Assembly: GCA_003132825.1 (NCBI GenBank)
Contig: PKYX01000391.1
Span: 1 to 5,599 of the forward strand
Length of the DNA: 5,599 nucleotides
Source: Acidobacteriaceae bacterium
GTDB lineage: Bacteria > Acidobacteriota > Terriglobia > Terriglobales > Acidobacteriaceae
Reading direction: 5' to 3'
Within the stretch, counting starts at the first letter, position 1; each line of letters starts with the position of its first letter. Below, piece by piece: positions 1 to 4,925 of the stretch. Under the pieces are notes generated by a model that was not told the DNA's origin, searched no databases, and saw only the letters and a program-made list of their open reading frames with translations. A program made the translations under genes and the position numbers.

Positions 1-120
1 ATCTTTCTCACCATAATCGGAAATGGCGGAGGCGCTCTGCTCCGGCGGCCAGGTAGGTACACCGACCCCGGCCAACGGAGTGGTTACGTCCAAGTCCGGC
101 TTGGTAGTGGTGGTTGCCAT
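1..120 (-). CDS. N-terminal fragment of an unidentified protein (runs off the left edge)
   Basis: Reading leftward from an ATG at 120-118, the frame stays open for all 40 codons to the window edge. The peptide begins MATTTTKPDLDVTTPLAG and continues with a Pro/Ser-rich stretch ending near SDYGEKD. A Thr-rich, polar, probably disordered N-terminus of this kind is common ahead of the first membrane helix in respiratory-chain subunits of Acidobacteriota, but no domain is visible, so I do not name a function. No clear Shine-Dalgarno sequence precedes the ATG. It is divergent from the PilZ gene that starts at 429. Coding is supported by the open frame and plausible composition only. Confidence 0.55.
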   Translation of the reverse strand, partial: MATTTTKPDLDVTTPLAGVGVPTWPPEQSASAISDYGEKD

Positions 121-139
121 TTGAAGACAGTTCACTTGT

Positions 140-168
140 AAGTTATCGGGCTTTGAGCGGAGTTTCAA
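140..168 (-). promoter_or_regulatory. Weak candidate promoter for the left-edge gene
   Basis: On the minus strand TTGAAA (168-163) lies 17 bases before TAACTT (145-140). The first box matches the sigma-70 -35 consensus at five of six positions, the second matches the -10 box at only three of six. Transcription would start very close to the ATG at 120, leaving almost no leader, in line with the missing Shine-Dalgarno site. This is a suggestion from consensus matching only. Confidence 0.2.
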
Positions 169-286
169 TTACTTAAGCATGCCCATTTGGCCATGTACCT
201 TGGTAAGCGATCCTGCCCGCGCCACCTCCGAATGACGGGTTCGCGATGCGTCCGCACGAGACCTAGTAAGCTCCGTCTCTACCAAG

Positions 287-310
287 CGGATTCCTTTCGA
301 CCGGATTCCT
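287..310. repeat. 9-bp direct repeat CGGATTCCT x2
   Basis: CGGATTCCT occurs at 287-295 and again at 302-310, a 15-base period with a six-base gap. It lies in the divergent intergenic region, where paired regulator half-sites are possible. The repeat could also be chance. Confidence 0.4.
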
Positions 311-365
311 CCGAACCACTGTAGTTACTAAGGCGGCACCTCCATCCGGCGATAAGATCAAAAGA

Positions 366-379
366 ATTTTCGAGAAAAT
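366..379. repeat. Short AT-rich inverted repeat upstream of the PilZ gene
   Basis: ATTTTC (366-371) and GAAAAT (374-379) are exact reverse complements separated by GA. The element lies about 50 bases before the PilZ start codon in an AT-rich patch, a position suitable for an operator or promoter element. No known regulator motif is recognised. Confidence 0.35.
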
Positions 380-398
380 ACGATTCTAGCCGACCGGC

Positions 399-424
399 GA
401 TTTGGCGGTGTGATTTGGCGGTGT
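399..424. repeat. 13-bp perfect tandem duplication just before the PilZ start
   Basis: GATTTGGCGGTGT occurs at 399-411 and again, directly abutting, at 412-424. The second copy contains the only GG-rich, Shine-Dalgarno-like stretch (GGCGG) near the ATG at 429. The duplication therefore placed two copies of the candidate ribosome-binding region in the leader. It also creates an in-frame TGA at 411-413, which blocks any longer N-terminus for the PilZ protein. Confidence 0.85.
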
Positions 425-428
425 ATGG

Positions 429-1373
429 ATGGACGCAGGAACAGCTCCCGCGCAAGAAACGCGCTCTCAATACAGGCACGAACTTCGCACCCTGATCTAC
501 GCCTGTGTGGAGCAGGCGAACGGCGGTATTGTTCGCAATATCAGTCATCAGGGGATCGGGTTGCAGGTGGTGGCGGCGGTTCGTCCGCAGCAGCAGGTGC
601 GCGTGCGCTTCGAATTGTGCCGTCCGCGGCTGCGCGTGGAAACGCGCGGCGAGGTTACGTGGGCAACGCGTTCCGGACAGTGCGGCATCCGTTTCCTCGA
701 ACTCTCGCCCAAGACAGCCCGGCAGATCAATGAATGGATTTTCGGGAACCTGCTCGAAGGAGTCTTCCCGCATTCTGAGCGGGAAGGCTCGATCTTTTTC
801 GGGACAGCAGTTGCCGGAGCCGCAGTTGGCGGATCAGCAATGTCCCGAACAGCATCGGCCGGAGCCGCGTTGGCTCGAACAGCGATGGCCCGGACCCCAT
901 TTGCTCCATCACCGTTTGCTGGATCACCCAGCGCCTTGTCCGAGGCGGAGGTCTACGAAGACGATGGATTGATGGTTTCTGCAGCCCCCGTCCATGTCAT
1001 CGAGGTGCCTGCGCGGCCCGATCCCTTGATATCGGTCTTTGCCGGCAATGTCGATTCTTTCCATCAAAAGTTGCCATCGGCCGATTTGGAGTGGCTCTCG
1101 CAGCCGCTCTCCGGTCGCGGTCTTATCTGGACCATCAACACACTTGTTGTGGTGGCGGCTGTTTTGCTGTTCGCGCTGGTTTTTCTCTCGATCACCGGTG
1201 AACCGCCGCCATGGCCGTTAGCCACGGCAAGTGCAGCCGCAATTCTTGTCGCCGCGCTATATTGGGGATTCTTTCGGCTGTTGGGAGGAGCAAGCCCGGG
1301 TGCGCGATTGGCCCGCATGGCCGGGTGGGGCGGGGCAGAGGATGAAGACGGGAATGGTGCCCGTTTCCGCTGA
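429..1373 (+). CDS. Membrane-anchored PilZ-domain protein (predicted c-di-GMP binding)
   Basis: The 314-residue product carries an N-terminal PilZ domain at about 15-112. Both c-di-GMP contact motifs are present: R16xxxR20 and N37-I-S-H-Q-G42 (NxSxxG). The conserved later strand reads GEVTW...CGIRF. Residues 126-170 form an Ala/Ser/Thr/Pro-rich linker with strict five-residue periodicity. An acidic linker follows, then two hydrophobic segments at about 232-255 and 262-285 that predict two transmembrane helices, and a short charged tail. PilZ proteins usually act as c-di-GMP effectors for motility, exopolysaccharide or envelope functions; here the sensor would sit on the cytoplasmic face. The ATG at 429 is the only reasonable start because an in-frame stop lies at 411. 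It converges on another PilZ gene, 95 bases away. The output of this protein is unknown. Confidence 0.9.
   Translation: MDAGTAPAQETRSQYRHELRTLIYACVEQANGGIVRNISHQGIGLQVVAAVRPQQQVRVRFELCRPRLRVETRGEVTWATRSGQCGIRFLELSPKTARQINEWIFGNLLEGVFPHSEREGSIFFGTAVAGAAVGGSAMSRTASAGAALARTAMARTPFAPSPFAGSPSALSEAEVYEDDGLMVSAAPVHVIEVPARPDPLISVFAGNVDSFHQKLPSADLEWLSQPLSGRGLIWTINTLVVVAAVLLFALVFLSITGEPPPWPLATASAAAILVAALYWGFFRLLGGASPGARLARMAGWGGAEDEDGNGARFR
804..938 (+). repeat. Degenerate 15-bp / pentapeptide-like repeat inside the PilZ gene
   Basis: Residues 126-170 fall into about nine units of five: AVAGA, AVGGS, AMSRT, ASAGA, ALART, AMART, PFAPS, PFAGS, PSALS. The second residue of each unit (128, 133, 138, 143, 148, 153, 158, 163, 168) is hydrophobic in seven of nine, preceded by Ala or Pro. 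At DNA level GCCGGAGCCGC recurs at 813 and 858. The pattern is reminiscent of pentapeptide-repeat (A[D/N]LxX) solenoids but lacks the Asp/Asn position, so a repetitive linker is the safer reading. Confidence 0.7.
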
Positions 1374-1421
1374 GCAGGCGTCGGATCCCTGGCGCTGCGT
1401 TTAACTTCGTAAATCGGGATC

Positions 1422-1441
1422 TCGCCGGTCAATCTCGGCGA
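1422..1441. terminator. Weak hairpin between the two convergent PilZ genes
   Basis: TCGCCG (1422-1427) pairs with CGGCGA (1436-1441) across an eight-base loop. It lies in the 95-base gap between two convergent genes, where a bidirectional terminator would be expected. The stem is short and no T-tract follows on either strand, so a Rho-independent terminator is only weakly supported. Confidence 0.25.
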
Positions 1442-1468
1442 CAATGACGTAGATCGGTATCTGGTAAA

Positions 1469-2152
1469 TCAATTCGCAAAATACTGTTGCGCAAGCCAGA
1501 GCTGCAGGGTTCGCTGCTGTTGTGGAGCCAGCTTCACAAAGCGGATGCCCAGATTGCCGCGCTTGTCCTGCCACGCTATTTCCGCCTTGGCTTTCAATCC
1601 CGTCCTCGCGCCCGGCAGTTCGAACGAAACTTGTAGCGCCTTTGCCGCCTCGACCAGGTCATGGGTGCGAATCTGCATTCCACCTTGGCTCAGATTGACC
1701 AGGTATGCGGCCGTGGCTTTGTGGCCCTTGCGGCTCAACGATACCGGCACTTCCAGACCGGTGCGATGGTACCGCAGGCGTCCGTCGAGGATCATATTGC
1801 GCGCCGCCGAGAGAGTTCGCACGGCCTGTTCCACAGAAATCGGTTTCTCGAAAGCAAACAGAGCGCCGCTCTCATCCAAAGTCTGATTGCAATGCGGGCT
1901 TCCCATAATGACCAGCGGAATGGTTCTCGGCTGCCCTCCCACGCTTTGCAGTTCGCGCAAAAATTGGGAGCTCCCATTCAGATCGCAGTCAACGATGAGG
2001 GCATCGATCTTCGACTTGGCGAGCCGGGCCAGAGCCCGCTGCGGTTCGTTTTCCACGGCAACGTCCATTTGCAGACCGCCGAGAATGCATTCCAGAACAC
2101 TGACTTCCTGCCAGTCACGCGAAACCACCATCGAGGAAAGTGTCATGTCCAC
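1469..2152 (-). CDS. Degenerate receiver-like domain fused to a C-terminal PilZ domain
   Basis: The 227-residue product has two parts. Residues about 5-115 look like a response-regulator receiver fold: a beta-3 end with D55 (IDALIVD), IPLVIM as beta-4, and FEKP with K103 as beta-5. The acidic pair after beta-1 is replaced by S11-R12 and the conserved Thr after beta-4 by G84, so phosphorylation is doubtful. Residues about 124-225 form a PilZ domain with N153-L-S-Q-G-G158 (NxSxxG) and EIAW...LGIRF. The arginine motif is altered: R127 and R130 are three apart, with L126 where the first Arg of RxxxR should be. The frame starts at GTG 2152; an ATG six bases inside (2146) is an equally possible start, and neither has a strong ribosome-binding site. 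It is soluble, with no membrane segment, and convergent with the membrane PilZ gene. It may be a c-di-GMP-linked regulator with a pseudo-receiver. Confidence 0.85.
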   Translation of the reverse strand: MDMTLSSMVVSRDWQEVSVLECILGGLQMDVAVENEPQRALARLAKSKIDALIVDCDLNGSSQFLRELQSVGGQPRTIPLVIMGSPHCNQTLDESGALFAFEKPISVEQAVRTLSAARNMILDGRLRYHRTGLEVPVSLSRKGHKATAAYLVNLSQGGMQIRTHDLVEAAKALQVSFELPGARTGLKAKAEIAWQDKRGNLGIRFVKLAPQQQRTLQLWLAQQYFAN

Positions 2153-2199
2153 ACTCTAGACATGTCGGTAATCGGGACGTAGATAACTAACGTAACGGC

Positions 2200-2220
2200 G
2201 GCTTCCGGCTCTCGGAAGCC
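2200..2220 (-). terminator. Strong hairpin downstream of the oxidase remnant
   Basis: GGCTTCCG (2200-2207) and CGGAAGCC (2213-2220) form a perfect 8-bp GC-rich stem with a five-base loop. Read on the minus strand it begins 22 bases after the stop of the FAD-oxidase remnant and is followed by a loosely T-rich stretch (GTTACGTTAGTTAT) rather than a clean T-run. It lies just upstream of the receiver-PilZ gene and so could insulate that gene from transcription coming from the right. The stem is certain; terminator function is inferred. Confidence 0.5.
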
Positions 2221-2242
2221 AGGCGTCCCTGAAGTGGTTGCC

Positions 2243-2518
2243 TTACCGATTGCTTCCGTATTTCTGATAGAACTCGTTTTGAAAGAGCTCCTGCGGATCG
2301 TAACGCTTTTTTAAATTGAAGAACTCGTTCGGCTTGCGGATATGCGCGGCGAGACTGCCCGGTGGTCGGATGCAGGCGGTAAGGCAAGTAGTATCGGCCC
2401 CGGTTTCCAGGACCGCGTCTACCAGTTCTCGCGTCATCGTCTGCATTTCGGCATCTCCAGCAAGAGTGCGTGGTTGGCTGAAAAACATTACAAAAGCAAG
2501 CATGTCCGGAGTGGCATA
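2243..2518 (-). pseudogene. C-terminal remnant of an FAD-linked oxidase, frameshifted
   Basis: Only the last ~92 codons of a gene that normally has roughly 450-500 survive. Reading leftward, the frame gives DMLAFVMFFSQPRT and a helix up to VLETG. A one-base shift at the C-run 2398-2401 then moves the family-like sequence YYLPYRLHPTTG...AYPQAE into another frame. A compensating shift near 2327-2330 returns to EFFNLKKRYDPQELFQNEFY, stopping with TAA at 2243-2245. The R/KRYDP...LF.N.FY ending and LPYRLH/AYPQA block resemble the C-terminus of FAD-binding (PCMH-type) oxidases of the sugar-lactone oxidase kind. No flavin-binding N-terminal domain exists upstream, because unrelated sequence and then the epimerase gene follow. 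I call it a pseudogene; the two indels could instead be assembly errors, but the missing N-terminus could not. Confidence 0.75.
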
Positions 2519-2715
2519 GCCGCCGCGGGAAAAAGTGGGGCGTGGTACTCGCGGTTGGAACGGTCGCGTTGCTTGGGCCGGCGGCCGAAAGGAATGGGAG
2601 GGCTCAGGGGTTGAACTATCGCTACTACAATCAGAATCGGGCTCCTGGCGAGCGATGGCTGCATGCGTCTCGGCAGCTCACCGACGAAATTGTTCCTCTG
2701 ATAGGACATTGCTAA
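2482..2715 (+). other. Orphan plus-strand reading frame with a signal-peptide-like segment
   Basis: A plus-strand frame is open from just after a TGA at 2479 to a TAA at 2713-2715. From about 2521 it reads RRGKKW, then a hydrophobic core GVVLAVGTVALLG, then a small-residue region ending GRAQG, which looks like a secretion signal. After it comes a short polar tail with YRYYNQNRAPGERW and TDEIVPL. No ATG is in frame; GTG at 2542 would cut off the positively charged n-region, and TTG codons lie at 2569 and 2611. The frame sits antisense to, and partly beyond, the oxidase remnant, in the only DNA between it and the epimerase. It may be a small exported protein, the stump of one whose start was lost in a rearrangement, or chance. 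No family is recognised. Confidence 0.25.
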
Positions 2716-2731
2716 AATCGGGCGCTCGTAC

Positions 2732-3670
2732 TCACCTACCGCGATACCACTGCACCGTGCGGCGCAGTCCTTCTTCGAAATCGACTTCGACTTTGTAGCC
2801 CAGACCGGCTTTTGCCTTTGCGATGTCGGCGAGCGAGTGTTTGATATCGCCGCCGCGCTCCGGCCCGTACCCCGGCTGACCCGTATAGGATGTCAGACCC
2901 TGCAACAACTCGAAGGTCTCATTCAGCGTGACTCTGCGGCCGGTGGCCACGTTGAAGACCTGTCCCGCCGCCTGGCCCGCGGGGGCTTTGCAGGCCAGCA
3001 GATTCGCCTCGACGGCGTTGTCGATATAAGTGAAGTCGCGGCTCTGTTCGCCGTCGCCAAAGATTGCAGGCTGTTCTCCGCGCAGCATTCGAGTGATGAA
3101 CTTCGCCAGCACCCCCGAATAGGGAGACGGCGGATCCTGCCGCGGCCCGAAGATGTTGAAGTAACGCAACGCCACGGTTTCAAGCCCATAACAGCGATAA
3201 AAAGAAATCATGTAGTGCTCGCTCGCCAGCTTGGCCACGGCGTAGGGAGAAATCGGATTCGGCGTCATGTCTTCGCGCTTCGGCAAGGTAGGAGTATCGC
3301 CGTAAGCCGAGGACGAAGCCGCGTATACCACACGCTTCACCTTCGCATCCCGCGCCGCCACCAGCAGATTGACCGTACCGTCCACATTGGCGCGATTGCT
3401 ACCCAGTGGATCGAGCACTGACTTCGGCACGGAAGGGATTGCGGCTTCATGCAGCACGTAATCCACTTCGACGCAAGCCTCGCGCAACGCCTCGAGATCC
3501 AGCAGATCGACTTGCCGAAAATCCATTTGGGTAAGAATCTCGCCCAGGTTCTCGCGCTTTCCCGTGGCAAAATTGTCGATTCCTCGGACCTGGTCGCCTT
3601 GTGCCAGCACTGCCCGCGCCAGCGCCGACCCGATGAAGCCCGCAACTCCTGTGATTAAGCACCTGGCCAT
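2732..3670 (-). CDS. NAD-dependent UDP-sugar 4-epimerase-like protein (extended SDR, WbpP/TviC type)
   Basis: The 312-residue product is a full-length extended short-chain dehydrogenase. The NAD-binding Rossmann motif is TG8VAG11FIG14, with D32 at the end of beta-2 for the adenosine ribose. The catalytic set is S119-S121 (AASSSAYGD), Y143 and K147 (YxxxK). The sugar-side block FNIFGPRQDP (171-180), then SPYSGVLAKFI and DGEQSRDFTYIDN are typical of bacterial UDP-GlcNAc/UDP-Glc 4-epimerases such as WbpP and TviC. S279 in DIKHSLADI falls at the position where WbpP has a Ser and E. coli GalE a Tyr, a site tied to acceptance of N-acetyl sugars; I infer that UDP-GlcNAc/UDP-GalNAc is possible. It acts in the cytoplasm to supply nucleotide sugars for surface polysaccharide. 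No glycosyltransferase genes are nearby in the window. The start ATG lies 95 bases after the end of engB on the same strand, so co-transcription is possible. Confidence 0.9.
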   Translation of the reverse strand: MARCLITGVAGFIGSALARAVLAQGDQVRGIDNFATGKRENLGEILTQMDFRQVDLLDLEALREACVEVDYVLHEAAIPSVPKSVLDPLGSNRANVDGTVNLLVAARDAKVKRVVYAASSSAYGDTPTLPKREDMTPNPISPYAVAKLASEHYMISFYRCYGLETVALRYFNIFGPRQDPPSPYSGVLAKFITRMLRGEQPAIFGDGEQSRDFTYIDNAVEANLLACKAPAGQAAGQVFNVATGRRVTLNETFELLQGLTSYTGQPGYGPERGGDIKHSLADIAKAKAGLGYKVEVDFEEGLRRTVQWYRGR

Positions 3671-3765
3671 AGTTGGTCCATGATAGCGGATCGTTTTACA
3701 TCTTGCGCCGCCAAGCTACTCGAAGGTAACGGGCTCCGGTCGCAGGCGGGCTCGTCACCGTAGAG

Positions 3766-4380
3766 TCATAAGCCGTAGGTTGGTGCAACCGGTTTGTTCG
3801 CGGCCGCGCGAATCTCCTTCCAAACCTCTTCCCGTCCCGCTCCCGTCTTTGCCGAATAGGGAAGGATCCGGGACAGCGAAATATCCTGCTGCAGGGTTCG
3901 CAGGGCGTTGTGCAACTGATTGCCCGAAAGTCGGTCGCTCTTGGTGGCGACAACCAGGAACTCTCGCTCGATCGATCTCAGGAAATCGAGCAGTTGTTTG
4001 TCGCGCTCCTGCACCGGCACATTGACATCGACCAGGGCCACGCACAGCGCGAGGCTCGAGCGGGTTCGCAGATAAGGCTCGATGAAGCCCGGCCATTGTC
4101 CCGACACTTCGCGGGAAATCTTGGCGTATCCGTAGCCTGGCAAGTCGGCAAAAACCAACTCCGGCTGCGGTTTTCCGGCCCATCGCAACTCAAAGAAATT
4201 AATCGCGCGGGTGCGTCCCGGGGTGGAGCTGGTCTTTGCGACTTTGGCTTCCAGCAGGGAATTGATCACGCTCGATTTGCCGACGTTAGAGCGCCCCAGG
4301 AAGGCTACTTCGGGCAGATTTATCTCCGGGAAACGGGCGGCATCAACGGCGGAAGTTAGAAACCGGGACAGGACACGCAT
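3766..4380 (-). CDS. engB: Ribosome biogenesis GTPase EngB/YsxC (YihA)
   Basis: The 204-residue product has the usual length and all G-motifs of the TRAFAC-class EngB family. G1 is GRSNVGKS (29-36), G2 lies in TPGRT (53-57), G3 is DLPGYG (79-84), G4 is TKSD (146-149) and G5 is SAK (176-178). The DLPGYGYA signature and the LGRSNVGKSS loop separate it from Era and Der. EngB binds GTP and helps late assembly of the 50S ribosomal subunit; it is essential in several bacteria. It acts in the cytoplasm. No frameshift or missing residue is seen. The ATG at 4380 gives the N-terminus expected for the family, although no clear Shine-Dalgarno site precedes it. Its stop is 95 bases before the epimerase start, and a possible 31-codon ORF ends three bases before it. 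Confidence 0.97.
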   Translation of the reverse strand: MRVLSRFLTSAVDAARFPEINLPEVAFLGRSNVGKSSVINSLLEAKVAKTSSTPGRTRAINFFELRWAGKPQPELVFADLPGYGYAKISREVSGQWPGFIEPYLRTRSSLALCVALVDVNVPVQERDKQLLDFLRSIEREFLVVATKSDRLSGNQLHNALRTLQQDISLSRILPYSAKTGAGREEVWKEIRAAANKPVAPTYGL

Positions 4381-4383
4381 GAA

Positions 4384-4479
4384 TCAGTTTGCAGGCTCGA
4401 GCCATAACTTGCAAGAGCAGGCGGCCTGAAGGTTCAGGTACAGTTCGCCGTCGGCATCGGCCGTCGCCTTCTTTTCCAC
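4384..4479 (-). CDS. Possible 31-residue ORF immediately upstream of engB
   Basis: A minus-strand frame beginning at GTG 4479 encodes about 31 residues (VEKKATADADGEL..., then AACSCKLWLEP) and stops at 4386-4384, leaving three bases (TTC) before the engB ATG. Third codon positions are mostly G or C and the composition is protein-like, with a C-x-C pair. It fills nearly all of the gap between the DUF3303 gene and engB. The frame stays open upstream, overlapping the end of the DUF3303 gene, so it could also be the displaced tail of a longer reading frame. No ribosome-binding site is obvious and no family is recognised. Confidence 0.3.
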   Translation of the reverse strand: MEKKATADADGELYLNLQAACSCKLWLEPAN

Positions 4480-4492
4480 CCCGGATGCGGCT

Positions 4493-4762
4493 TCATCCCG
4501 GCCGCGTCTGGGCCCAGAACTCAGCCGAGGTTTCGACCGAGACGATTTCAAAGTCGATCAGATCATTCCAGCGGCTGACCCAGGTCTGGAGCAATTCCGG
4601 ATCGGCTGTCTCCATGACCTGGAAGCACCGAACGCCCGTCGAGTCCATCCAGCTGGCGTGGTAGGTCAGGCCTGCGGGCAACATGCGCCCGCCCCGCTTG
4701 AAGCGTTCGCCGATGGCCCGGGCATCGCCATCTTTGAAGTTCTCGATGACCATGAATAGCAT
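4493..4762 (-). CDS. DUF3303-family small protein
   Basis: The 89-residue product begins MLFMVIENFKDGDARAIGER and contains GRMLPAGL, W38, CFQVME and LLQTW..RWNDLIDFEIV. This is the pattern I know from the DUF3303 family: an N-terminal MLFMVIE strand, an RG(R)MLP turn, a Cys-Phe-Gln-x-Met-Glu strand, and a Trp-rich helix. The length is normal for the family, and the fold is expected to be a small ferredoxin-like alpha/beta domain. No enzyme activity has been established for it, to my knowledge. It has no signal peptide or membrane segment and is presumably cytoplasmic. The ATG at 4762 gives the typical family start; an ATG nine bases in (4753) is a poorer choice. It lies on the same strand as engB, 112 bases upstream, and is divergent from the zinc-ribbon gene. 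Confidence 0.85.
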   Translation of the reverse strand: MLFMVIENFKDGDARAIGERFKRGGRMLPAGLTYHASWMDSTGVRCFQVMETADPELLQTWVSRWNDLIDFEIVSVETSAEFWAQTRPG

Positions 4763-4925
4763 GAATCGGAGTGTACCCCAGACTCGCTACCAGTCAAACC
4801 GATCGAGGGCAGGCGCGCCGCCGGTGCCACAGCGGCAACCCCCTGCATTTGGAGAACAACTCTCCGAGCGAATGCGTGTTTCTATGAGGGAAGCAAATCG
4901 GGGTTCCGGGTGGGGGGCAAAGTCT

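Larger units (their letters stand above)
121..428. other. Divergent intergenic region upstream of two genes
   Basis: This 308-base stretch separates the minus-strand gene starting at 120 from the plus-strand PilZ gene starting at 429, so it should hold promoters for both. I see no convincing gene or tRNA on either strand. It contains a 9-bp direct repeat (CGGATTCCT at 287-295 and 302-310), an AT-rich patch around 351-391 with an inverted repeat, and a perfect 13-bp tandem duplication ending four bases before the PilZ start. The base composition of 351-391 is more AT-rich than the surrounding DNA, which fits a promoter zone. Confidence 0.5.

Noticed and set aside
199..286. Inverted repeat CTTGGTA / TACCAAG
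   Set aside because: The seven-base arms are about 75 bases apart with no supporting structure between them; chance is likely.
160..300. Possible tRNA, suggested by GGGTTCGCGAT resembling a T-loop near 237-247
   Set aside because: No acceptor stem, anticodon arm or D-arm could be folded around it.
279..773. Minus-strand open frame of 164 codons over the start of the PilZ gene
   Set aside because: It is antisense to the PilZ domain, whose motifs are intact on the plus strand, and its translation shows no domain. It is a GC-rich shadow frame.
1661..2182. Plus-strand open frame of 173 codons
   Set aside because: It is antisense to the receiver-PilZ gene, whose minus-strand product has recognisable domains.
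2243..2503. Intact 86-residue gene in place of a pseudogene
   Set aside because: The ATG at 2503 is internal to the oxidase-like sequence, the middle segment is in the wrong frame for the family and no ribosome site precedes it.
2837..3421. Plus-strand open frame of 194 codons
   Set aside because: It is antisense to the epimerase, which carries all catalytic motifs; the plus-strand product is Arg/His-rich without a domain.
3671..3765. Possible terminator or element between engB and the epimerase
   Set aside because: Only a 7-bp direct repeat (CGGGCTC) is visible; there is no stable stem and no T-run.
3910..4359. Plus-strand open frame of 149 codons
   Set aside because: It is antisense to engB, which is complete and motif-perfect.
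4683..4925. N-terminal extension of the zinc-ribbon gene back to an ATG at 4683
   Set aside because: The extension is antisense to the DUF3303 gene and is low-complexity; the start at 4926 has a G-rich ribosome site and the natural beginning of the domain.
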